A stretch of DNA of 20,343 bases from SVTX01 sp045612105. Lineage in GTDB: Bacteria; Bacillota; Clostridia; Oscillospirales; CAG-272. Made by a program: the position numbers and the translations under genes. Below are positions 7,276 to 13,164 of this stretch, in pieces. The stretch spans positions 1 to 20,343 of the forward strand of contig JAZKYL010000129.1 in the NCBI GenBank assembly GCA_045612105.1, read 5' to 3'. Every line of letters starts with the position of its first letter. Position 1 is the first letter of the stretch. The notes below the pieces were generated by a model that was not told where the DNA came from, ran no database searches, and was given only the letters and a program-made list of their open reading frames with translations.

Positions 7276-7309
7276 AAAAAATGGAGAGAATTTTTCTCTC
7301 CATTTTTTT
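7276..7309 (+). terminator. Intrinsic terminator after recD2
   Basis: A 15-bp stem (7276-7290 with 7294-7308) whose GC part is TGGAGAG/CTCTCCA is flanked by A-run and T-run. It lies 6 bases after the recD2 stop and would work in both directions. Confidence 0.9.
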
Positions 7310-7459
7310 ATAAATTGCAATTTATCGTTCAGATGAGCCGTGTAGGGGAGGGGTTTCCCCTCCCGCCATTTCGTCGGTCTAAATCGTTTATTTTGCGGGA
7401 GGGGAGACCCCTCCCCTACACTTAAGCGCGAAATACATCTCCCCGACAAATCAAAATTT
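7310..7459 (+). repeat. Non-coding repeat-like element 1 (about 150 bp)
   Basis: The element starts with the 16-bp palindrome ATAAATTGCAATTTAT (7310-7325) and ends with CCCCGACAAATCAAAATTT (7441-7459). The same two ends bound a larger element at 11662-12095. The interior is a 27-bp imperfect inverted repeat, GTGTAGGGGAGGGG... (7350-7376 region) against ...CCCCTCCCCTACAC (7397-7423 region), with one mismatch and a loop of about 20 bases. No open frame of interest is inside. It looks like a non-autonomous, MITE-like dispersed repeat inserted between recD2 and the xre operon. The remaining 7460-7508 shows nothing clear. Confidence 0.65.
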
Positions 7460-7508
7460 CTGTAATTCAACCCACTACTTTTTTGGTAAAATCCATAGTA
7501 TTTTGATG

Positions 7509-7586
7509 TTTCGACCAATATCACGGACAATATTGATCATAATAATACTATAAAATATTATTAATTGATACCGATATTGGTCAAAA
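7509..7586 (+). promoter_or_regulatory. xre operon promoter framed by an inverted repeat (candidate operator)
   Basis: A -35 TTGATC (7533-7538) and -10 TATTAT (7556-7561) have a 17-base spacer. A 10-bp perfect inverted repeat, GACCAATATC (7513-7522) and GATATTGGTC (7573-7582), frames the promoter almost symmetrically; extended to 14 bases per arm it has one mismatch. A further partial half-site, CAATATTGATC (7528-7538), overlaps the -35. The layout suggests autoregulation by the XRE proteins encoded just downstream. Confidence 0.65.
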
Positions 7587-7598
7587 CGGAGGGCAATT

Positions 7599-7862
7599 AT
7601 GGAACAAAAACTCAGACGAGACAGACGCATAGGTGATAATCTGCGTACTCTGCGCGATAAGCACGATATTTCTCAGGAAAAACTCTGCGCAGAGCTTCAA
7701 AGACGCGGCTGTGATATTGCAAGAAGCGCATACGCAAAATACGAATCGGGTGAGCTCAACGTCCGTATAAGTGTGCTGATAGAGTTGAAAAAAATATACA
7801 ATTGCTCCTTCGACGATTTTTTTGAGGGACTTGACGTCTCAGATAATTCGAATAAAAAATGA
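7599..7862 (+). CDS. Small XRE-family helix-turn-helix regulator, first of a tandem pair
   Basis: This 87-residue protein is almost entirely one Cro/C1-type DNA-binding domain: GDNLRTLRDKHDISQEKLCAELQRRG (helices 1-2), then DIARSAYAKYESGEL (recognition region) and RISVLIELKKIYNCSFDDFFEG (helices 4-5), with a short polar tail. No effector or peptidase domain is attached. The start has GGAGG (7588-7592) 6 bases upstream of ATG. The stop overlaps the next start as ATGA (7859-7862), which points to translational coupling with the second XRE gene. The likely operator is the inverted repeat around the promoter. The DNA target beyond autoregulation is unknown; the downstream comF gene is a natural candidate for coregulation. 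Confidence 0.88.
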   Translation: MEQKLRRDRRIGDNLRTLRDKHDISQEKLCAELQRRGCDIARSAYAKYESGELNVRISVLIELKKIYNCSFDDFFEGLDVSDNSNKK

Positions 7863-8053
7863 ACAAAATAATTGAATACAAAATCGGGCAGAATATTCGT
7901 ATTCTTCGCGAAAAATCAAGAATGACACAAGAAACATTAGCCACCAAGCTTCAACTTGAGGGATGTGACATAACCCGAAGCGCGGTTGCAAAGATCGAAG
8001 TAGGGCAGAGGCATCTCTATCCGGACGAGATCATTCTGATCAAAAAATTCTGA
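7859..8053 (+). CDS. Second XRE-family regulator, cut short by a frameshift (64 residues)
   Basis: This paralogue of the preceding gene has KIGQNIRILREKSRMTQETLATKLQLEG, then CDITRSAVAKIEVGQR, a typical XRE domain. The 0-frame ends with ..ILIKKF and a TGA at 8051-8053. In the -1 frame the expected family ending continues as ILNVSYDDIFKTE to a TAA at 8086-8088, matching ..LKKIYNCSFDDFFEG of the upstream paralogue. The break lies in a run of six As (8042-8047), where the upstream gene has seven. Restored, the protein would be 76 residues. Causes could be a real deletion, a sequencing or assembly error in a homopolymer, or translational slippage. Start and coupling are set by the ATGA overlap; there is no strong ribosome binding site of its own. 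Confidence 0.8.
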   Translation: MNKIIEYKIGQNIRILREKSRMTQETLATKLQLEGCDITRSAVAKIEVGQRHLYPDEIILIKKF

Positions 8054-8088
8054 ACGTTAGCTACGACGACATATTCAAAACCGAATAA
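8047..8088 (+). pseudogene. Out-of-frame tail of the second XRE gene
   Basis: Read in the -1 frame these bases give ILNVSYDDIFKTE and a stop, the normal C-terminal end of an XRE domain of this type. The tail ends 11 bases before the comF start, with that gene's AGGAG in between, as expected for a tightly packed operon in which the full-length frame was the original. Confidence 0.75.
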
Positions 8089-8099
8089 ACAGGAGAAAA

Positions 8100-8906
8100 A
8101 TGGGATACAGAACTAAAAAACTATTTTCCATCACCAAAAACTTAATATTCGTGCCAAAATGCGCCTCATGCGATGAGAGACTGTCTCCCATTCCCGAAAA
8201 AGGAAACCTGACCTACGATAAGCTTTGCTTCTGCAAAGGCTGTAATGAAAAATGGGAACGAGCCAAAGCGCAAATGTGCCCAAAATGCGGAAATATTTCC
8301 GAGGATTGCACCTGCGCGCAAAAAATCTTTTTCGACCGTCAGCCAAACATTCCGTCACTTTGTTTTTATCACCCCGACTCCGATGATACGCAGAGCAAAA
8401 TGATAATCACGCTGAAAAGAAAGAACGACAACGAGCTTTTCGAGTTTTTAGCTATAGAATTATACCCCAAGCTAAAAAAGACGTTGGAGTCTATTGGTAT
8501 CGATGGAAAAGAATGTGTTTTTACCTGGGTCCCGAGGACAGGCGCGGCTGCCTCCAAAAGCGGATTTGATCAAGGCAGAAAGCTGGCGGCCGAAGTATCA
8601 AAGCTTTTTGGCGCAAAGGCATACCCTCTGTTCTTGCGAGTTGGCGGAAAAGAACAGAAAAAGCTTAATAAACAAAACCGAAAAAAGAATGCTCAAAGGT
8701 CGATAAAGCTGAATACGTCAATGCATAAATTCCCGCTTGGACAAAGGGAACAAAATCTCGGAGAATTTGTTGGAGGTAAAAATATCATAATAATAGACGA
8801 CGTTCTTACCTCGGGTGCCACTCTCCGCCAGGCTATAGAACTTTTAGATCAGCTTAAACCGGCACACTCAATAGTTGCCTGCATTGCCAAAACAGCTTCT
8901 ACATAA
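8100..8906 (+). CDS. comF: ComF-family protein (zinc ribbon plus phosphoribosyltransferase fold)
   Basis: ComF-type proteins are linked to natural DNA uptake and DNA metabolism; their exact reaction is unsettled. The 268-residue product has an N-terminal Cys-rich zinc-binding part (Cys21, 24, 43, 45, 48, 60, 63, 70, 72) and a type I phosphoribosyltransferase domain with the PRPP-binding motif IIIIDDVLTSGAT (residues 229-241). The family GF(N/D)Q motif is present as SGFDQGRKLA, and KKLNKQNRKKNAQ matches the basic loop (usual form Q..L....R..N). AGGAG lies 5 bases upstream of ATG. It is third in the xre-xre-comF operon, 11 bases after the restored xre frame. RecD2, ComF and MreB lie together here; I recall that order from related Clostridia, which would make the xre pair an insertion. 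Confidence 0.9.
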   Translation: MGYRTKKLFSITKNLIFVPKCASCDERLSPIPEKGNLTYDKLCFCKGCNEKWERAKAQMCPKCGNISEDCTCAQKIFFDRQPNIPSLCFYHPDSDDTQSKMIITLKRKNDNELFEFLAIELYPKLKKTLESIGIDGKECVFTWVPRTGAAASKSGFDQGRKLAAEVSKLFGAKAYPLFLRVGGKEQKKLNKQNRKKNAQRSIKLNTSMHKFPLGQREQNLGEFVGGKNIIIIDDVLTSGATLRQAIELLDQLKPAHSIVACIAKTAST

Positions 8907-8974
8907 AATGACTGCATATGAAATTATTCGATCTTTTGTTTTCTGTAAGTTAATGATATATTTATAAAAAATAT

Positions 8975-9004
8975 TTGACTTTTGGTAGTATTTTGTTGTA
9001 TAAT
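8975..9004 (+). promoter_or_regulatory. Sigma-A promoter of mreB
   Basis: TTGACT (8975-8980) and TATAAT (8999-9004) are spaced by 18 bases, 45 bases before the GTG start. No clear terminator separates comF from this promoter. Confidence 0.75.
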
Positions 9005-9048
9005 TAAAATGAGAAATTGTATCAAGACTCGTTACGGAGGACTTTTCT

Positions 9049-10086
9049 GTGTTTAAGAACGTAATTCTCAGCAGAGATATAGGAATAGATCTGGGCACCG
9101 CCACGGTGCAGGTATTCGTGCAGGGCAAGGGAATCGCTATGCGCGAGCCCAGCGTGGTCGCCATTGACAAAACAACGGATAGAGTCATAAAGGTCGGTAA
9201 GGAAGCCCAGGAAATGTTGGGCAGAACTCCCGACTCTATTTCCGCGCTCCGCCCCCTGAAGGACGGCATTATAAACGAATACGACGTAACGTTGAAAATG
9301 CTCCAGTATTTCATCCGACGTGCCTGCGGAAAAACTCTTTTCCCACCGCGAATTATGATCGGCATTCCCTCGGGAATGACCGAAGTTGAAGAGAGAGCAA
9401 TACTTGACGCGGCAAGAGAAGCGGGAGCGAGAAGAACCTATCTTTTGGAAAATCCTATCGCAGCGGCGCTTGGCGCGGGACTAAATATAAACACTGCCAT
9501 TGGAAATATGACGGTAGATATTGGCGGTGGCATCACGGAGATCGCTGTTATCTCCCTTGGCGGCATTGTCGTTTCCAAAACGCTCAAAATGGGCGGCGAC
9601 AGCTTTGACACGGCAATCGTCAACTATGTGAAAAACAACTATAACGTTATTATTGGTGAGCGAACCGCAGAGGCTATTAAGATAAGGATCGGTGAGGTCT
9701 ATGAGCACGGTGAGGCGAGACGGTTCGAAGTTAAGGGAAGAGATCTTTCCAGCGGAATGCCCAAAACCGTCATTCTTTCGTCAAAAGAAATGATAGGCGC
9801 GATGTACGAGCCTATGACCACCCTTATTGACGGCATTTGCGAGATCATCGAGCTGACTCCTCCCGAGCTTGTTGGCGACATTCTACATAACGGCATTATT
9901 TTGGTAGGCGGAGGCGCAATGCTTAGCGGTCTTGATAAGCTGATACGCAGAGTTACGGGAATTAAGACTCTGGTTGCCGAGAATCCCGAAGCCTGCGTGG
10001 CTCTCGGAATGGGCAAAAAGATGGAGACCTTGAATAAATATTCCTTCGACGACGACAACACCTCGCCATACGGCAAACGCAAATAA
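9049..10086 (+). CDS. mreB: MreB/Mbl-family actin-like cell-shape protein
   Basis: MreB proteins form membrane-bound filaments that guide the lateral wall synthesis machinery. The 345-residue product has phosphate-1 motif GIDLGTA (residues 12-18), the phosphate-2 motif VDIGGGITEIAV (Asp157), the KMGGDSFDTAI segment and the adenosine motif LVGGGAML (from 285). The start is GTG, supported by GGAGG (9036-9040) 8 bases upstream. The N-terminus lacks a long amphipathic extension. The C-terminal tail NKYSFDDDNTSPYGKRK is somewhat longer and more polar than usual. It is transcribed from its own promoter, without mreC or mreD following, so it may be one of several MreB paralogues (Mbl or MreBH type); the sequence does not decide which. 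Confidence 0.92.
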   Translation: MFKNVILSRDIGIDLGTATVQVFVQGKGIAMREPSVVAIDKTTDRVIKVGKEAQEMLGRTPDSISALRPLKDGIINEYDVTLKMLQYFIRRACGKTLFPPRIMIGIPSGMTEVEERAILDAAREAGARRTYLLENPIAAALGAGLNINTAIGNMTVDIGGGITEIAVISLGGIVVSKTLKMGGDSFDTAIVNYVKNNYNVIIGERTAEAIKIRIGEVYEHGEARRFEVKGRDLSSGMPKTVILSSKEMIGAMYEPMTTLIDGICEIIELTPPELVGDILHNGIILVGGGAMLSGLDKLIRRVTGIKTLVAENPEACVALGMGKKMETLNKYSFDDDNTSPYGKRK

Positions 10087-10103
10087 TCGTTTGAGAGGCA
10101 TCA

Positions 10104-10203
10104 GCGTGAAAGTTACTTACTTTTTATAGTGAACCGATCTTTTTCACGCACGAATTTCGCCTTACGGCAAAATTCACCGATAATTTTTTTCCGCCTTCGG
10201 CGG
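10104..10203. repeat. Cluster of three hairpins between mreB and the dipeptidase gene
   Basis: GCGTGAAA (10104-10111) and TTTCACGC (10142-10149) form a long-range inverted repeat. GAATTTCGCC/GGCAAAATTC (10152-10175) forms a hairpin with one mismatch. CCGCC TTC GGCGG (10191-10203) is preceded by a T-run, so it reads as a terminator only on the minus strand, although both neighbours run on the plus strand. This resembles a small dispersed repeat; the last hairpin abuts the start of the dipeptidase gene. Confidence 0.5.
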
Positions 10204-10219
10204 TAGAATGGAGATCAAT

Positions 10220-11665
10220 ATGAATTACGTAATACAAGGCTACGAGCCCCACGCGGTTTTTGAGATATTCGAAGATCTTTGCGCTATTCCCCACGGCTCG
10301 GGCAACGAAAAGGGAATTGCAGACTATATAGAGGCATACGCTAATAAGAGAGGGCTTTTTGTCCTTCGCGACGAGACCGGCAACGTTTTCGTTCGCAAAA
10401 ATGCAACCGAAGGCTACGAAAATACCCCCGCAATACTTTTGCAGGGGCATATGGATATGGTCTGTGAGAAAAATTCCGACTCTAATCACGATTTTCTCAA
10501 GGACGGTCTTAAGCTTTCGGTCAAGGACGGTCAGCTTTGGGCAGACGGCACCACTCTCGGAGCGGATAACGGTATAGCAGTCGCTATGATGCTGGCACTT
10601 CTTGATACCGAAAACCACCCCACGATAGAGTGCCTTTTCACCGTAGAAGAGGAAACAGGACTTGCGGGAGCGCAGGGCTTTGACTGCTCGGTAGTTACCG
10701 CAAAAAGAATGATAAACCTCGATAGCGAGGAGGATCATCAGATAACCGCGGGCTGTGCCGGTGGAAAGAGAACAGAATATACATTCTATTACAAAAAAAC
10801 ACCCACAAACAGCGACGACGTTATCCTGGAAATATCCGTAACCGGTCTTTCCGGCGGTCACTCGGGTGCCGAGATACACTGCGGCAAGACCAACGCAATC
10901 GTTCTTATGGGCAGATTGCTTTCCGCGGCTTATTCGGTTGGAAAGTTCAATCTCGTCAAAATAAATGGCGGCGGCAAGGACAACGCAATTGCAAGAGAGT
11001 GCTTTGCAACTCTTCGTTTTGAGGATGAAAATACCGCAAATGCAGCCAAAAAGGCAATTATCGGCGAATCTCTTAAGGTTAGAAAAGAGATAAATAAAGA
11101 CGACAAGGCTCTTTCGGTTGGTATAGGTAAATCTGATGCAGATTACTATATGGATGCGGACTTGACCGAGAATATTATCGCGTTTCTCACCGTTCTCCGC
11201 ACAGGAGTTTTGAAGATGAGCAACCAGATAGAAGGACTCGTTGAGTTCTCGCGAAATCTCGGAATCGCGGCAACAGAAGAAGACAAGATTCGCTTTACGC
11301 TCTCCACCCGTTCGTCTATTGAGGCTCAGCTTGATCTCTCGATCCGCGAGCTTGACTCACTTGCAATGCTTGTTGGTGCAAACTGCCGTCACTACGCTCG
11401 TTACCCCGGTTGGGAATTCGAGCCTGCATCACTCCTTCGTGAGCAATACATCGAAAAATTCAAATTCCTTTTCGGAAAGGAACCCACTGTCGGTGTTATC
11501 CACGCAGGACTTGAATGCGGAATTCTTTCCTCAAAAATGCCCGGAATGGATATCATCTCCATCGGTCCCAATATGTACGATATCCACTCGCCTAACGAAC
11601 ACCTTGACTTAGCCTCTACCGAGCGCGTATTCAAGGCAGTTCTGGCGGTTGTCAGTGATAAATAA
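10220..11665 (+). CDS. pepD: Aminoacyl-histidine dipeptidase, PepD type (peptidase family M20C)
   Basis: PepD enzymes are cytosolic di-zinc peptidases that cleave Xaa-His and other dipeptides. The 481-residue length fits the family. Metal-site motifs are in order: LQGHMDMV (His77, Asp79), LGADNGIAV (bridging Asp116), TVEEETGLAGA (catalytic Glu143/Glu144 region), INLDSEEDHQITAGCAGG, the lid segment GLSGGHSGAEI, and the C-terminal IGPNMYDIHSPNEHLDL containing the last metal His. The start at 10220 is preferred because GGAG (10210-10213) lies 6 bases upstream; an ATG 4 codons earlier (10208) has no clear ribosome binding site. The stop codon lies inside the 16-bp palindrome that begins non-coding element 2. 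Confidence 0.94.
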   Translation: MNYVIQGYEPHAVFEIFEDLCAIPHGSGNEKGIADYIEAYANKRGLFVLRDETGNVFVRKNATEGYENTPAILLQGHMDMVCEKNSDSNHDFLKDGLKLSVKDGQLWADGTTLGADNGIAVAMMLALLDTENHPTIECLFTVEEETGLAGAQGFDCSVVTAKRMINLDSEEDHQITAGCAGGKRTEYTFYYKKTPTNSDDVILEISVTGLSGGHSGAEIHCGKTNAIVLMGRLLSAAYSVGKFNLVKINGGGKDNAIARECFATLRFEDENTANAAKKAIIGESLKVRKEINKDDKALSVGIGKSDADYYMDADLTENIIAFLTVLRTGVLKMSNQIEGLVEFSRNLGIAATEEDKIRFTLSTRSSIEAQLDLSIRELDSLAMLVGANCRHYARYPGWEFEPASLLREQYIEKFKFLFGKEPTVGVIHAGLECGILSSKMPGMDIISIGPNMYDIHSPNEHLDLASTERVFKAVLAVVSDK

Positions 11666-12095
11666 ATTGCAATTTATCTGTCAGTTTGTTTTTTTGTTCA
11701 TTTTCTTTCCGCGTCGAAAGAAAACGAACCAAAAGAACGCCGCATAGGGAAAAGAGGGTCTTGAAAAATCAAACGCAGCAAGCCGCGTTTGATTTTACTT
11801 CGACATCCTCTCTCCCCTATGGACCCCTCTCACCTGTCGGCAAAGCCGACGAAGCGAGGTGTATCTTACTTCAACTTAGTTGAATTTTTCTTTTAGATAA
11901 ACGCTTTGGCTGGGTTTAACACCATTTCAACCAAGATACGAGCGTGAGGGATTTTTTTAGCTCCGCAGGAGCGAAAAATCCTGCTTCACTACTAGAGCGC
12001 CCAAAAATTCAGGAAAGCTCTTTGCGGAGCTTTCTCTCGAGAAAGCGACCCGCATCCCCGCCGGAGGCACGCATCCCCCCGACAAATCAAAATTT
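11662..12095 (+). repeat. Non-coding repeat-like element 2 (about 434 bp), dense in hairpins
   Basis: The region starts with the same palindrome (11662-11677) and ends with the same CCCCGACAAATCAAAATTT (12077-12095) as the element at 7310-7459. Inside are successive hairpins: TTTTCTTTC/GAAAGAAAA (11701-11724), AAAATCAAACGC/GCGTTTGATTTT (11765-11796), GTCGGC/GCCGAC (11836-11850), GGATTTTT/AAAAATCC with inner GCTCC/GGAGC (about 11949-11981), and GAAAGCTC/GAGCTTTC (12013-12034). Short open frames here look like chance. It fills the pepD-hpf gap and resembles a composite dispersed repeat; a structured RNA is a less likely alternative. Confidence 0.6.
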
Positions 12096-12097
12096 TA

Positions 12098-12127
12098 AAA
12101 AGGAAGCTTCCGAGGAAGCTTCCTTTT
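12098..12127. terminator. Bidirectional terminator between pepD (+) and hpf (-)
   Basis: A 14-bp perfect stem, AAAAGGAAGCTTCC (12098-12111) with GGAAGCTTCCTTTT (12114-12127), has a minimal 2-nt loop. T-runs follow on both strands. It lies 16 bases past the hpf stop codon. Confidence 0.85.
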
Positions 12128-12143
12128 AATATTTTATTACATA

Positions 12144-12680
12144 TTAGTTCTCAGGCTCAATAAGACCGTAGTTTCCGTCTTTTCTCTTATAAACTACACA
12201 AGTTTTTTCGGTAGCCGAATCGTTAAAGACGAAGAAGGTGTGGCCGAGCAGATTCATCTGCATAATAGCCTCTTCTGGCGACATAGGAGTATACTCAAAT
12301 TTCTTTGTACGAATAATGATGTCACTCTCCTCCGGCTCGTCGCCTGCAACAGCTGCCGCCGCGATCTCAGCATCGGGAACAATACCCTCACGAAGCTTTT
12401 TGCGGAGCTTCGTTTTATTTTTTCTGATCTGGCGCTCGATATTGTCAATTGATTTATCCAGGGCATCTCTGAAGGAGTCTGCGTCGACCTCGCTTCTGAA
12501 AAGGGTGTTTGAGGCCTTGATCGTAACTTCCAGTGTCGAAAGATTGCGTTTGTGAGTCAATGTGACCGTGGCACTTGCTTCTTCGCCGAAATACTTGTCA
12601 AGCTTGGTAAGCTTTTCCGAGATCATAGCCTTAGTGTCTTCGTACACGTTCAACTGTCTGCCGATAATGTTGATCCTCAT
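12144..12680 (-). CDS. hpf: Ribosome hibernation promoting factor, long form
   Basis: Long HPF binds the small ribosomal subunit in the decoding region and pairs ribosomes into inactive 100S dimers in slow growth. The 178-residue product has the N-terminal S30AE domain (MRINIIGRQLNVYEDTKAMISEKLTKLDKYF..., about 1-100), a variable acidic linker with an alanine run (EIAAAAVAGDEPEESD), and the C-terminal dimerisation domain (KKFEYTPMSPEEAIMQMNLLGHTFFVFNDSATEKTCVVYKRKDGNYGLIEP). The start at 12680 is chosen from AGGAGGT (12686-12692) and the family N-terminus; the open frame runs 29 codons further upstream but lacks family sequence. It is the only protein gene on the minus strand in this window and is monocistronic. 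Confidence 0.96.
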   Translation of the reverse strand: MRINIIGRQLNVYEDTKAMISEKLTKLDKYFGEEASATVTLTHKRNLSTLEVTIKASNTLFRSEVDADSFRDALDKSIDNIERQIRKNKTKLRKKLREGIVPDAEIAAAAVAGDEPEESDIIIRTKKFEYTPMSPEEAIMQMNLLGHTFFVFNDSATEKTCVVYKRKDGNYGLIEPEN

Positions 12681-12778
12681 AAGATACCTCCTGTTTACTT
12701 GCCATCCATGTGGCATATTTGCTGAAAGACTGTCCCTGTGACAGCCCTTTTCAAGACACTTCCGCATCTTGTAGTTTA

Positions 12779-12784
12779 ATTATA
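12779..12784 (-). promoter_or_regulatory. Possible -10 box for hpf
   Basis: The minus strand reads GCTATAATTAAAC, a perfect TATAAT, about 95 bases upstream of the hpf start. A matching -35 at 17-18 bases is poor, so sigma-A alone is doubtful; hpf is often under stress or stationary-phase control. Confidence 0.4.
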
Positions 12785-12942
12785 GCAAACTTTCATTTTT
12801 AATTAGTGACTAAAAAATTAACATTGTGCAAATTTTATGAAAATTGGTTTATATTTATAAAATTTATTGTATAAAATGTAAATTGTTCAAAAAATATCGC
12901 AAAAGATAAAAACTTTGTAAAAAACACGACCAAAAAAGTATA

Positions 12943-12970
12943 TTTTCGGTTAGCGTACGCTAACCGAAAA
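12943..12970. repeat. 28-bp perfect palindrome in the hpf/SDR divergent gap
   Basis: Both strands read the same over 28 bases, centred on GCGTACGC at 12956/12957, with inner sequence CGGTTAGCGTACGCTAACCG and T/A flanks. The polarity (Ts first, As last) is opposite to an intrinsic terminator. It lies 71 bases upstream of the SDR -35 box. A dimeric-regulator site or a remnant of a mobile repeat are both possible. A weaker TGAAAAT/ATTTTCA repeat follows within 25 bases. The rest of 12785-13039 is AT-rich without genes. Confidence 0.7.
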
Positions 12971-13039
12971 GCCTTGAAAATAAAGGATTTTCAGCCATTA
13001 AAATATTGATAGATATTTGTCAAAATATCGCAAAACCAC

Positions 13040-13068
13040 TTGACATAAATTCTGAAATTTGATATAAT
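13040..13068 (+). promoter_or_regulatory. Consensus sigma-A promoter of the SDR gene
   Basis: Perfect TTGACA (13040-13045) and perfect TATAAT (13063-13068) are spaced by 17 bases. The untranslated leader would be about 90 bases. This is one of the strongest promoters in the window and may also feed the hydrogenase genes by read-through. Confidence 0.88.
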
Positions 13069-13164
13069 TATTAGGAATGGATAGTTGTTATAATTTGGTT
13101 TTCTGCGAAAATACTCAGATAGAAGACCAAAACAACGATCATTTACCGAAAAGGAGTGATACAG

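Noticed and set aside
7310..7459. A CRISPR array or phage attachment site
   Set aside because: There are no regularly spaced direct repeats, no cas genes, and no integrase or tRNA-end duplication nearby.
7599..8088. The XRE pair as a toxin-antitoxin module
   Set aside because: Both proteins are DNA-binding domains; neither looks like a toxin, and the third gene is a clear ComF-family protein.
11686..12129. Small open frames within element 2
   Set aside because: They run through successive hairpins, have no ribosome binding site and read as low-complexity Ser/Arg/Pro sequence.
12681..12767. A 29-residue extension of HPF
   Set aside because: It lacks S30AE sequence, and AGGAGGT directly precedes the ATG at 12680.
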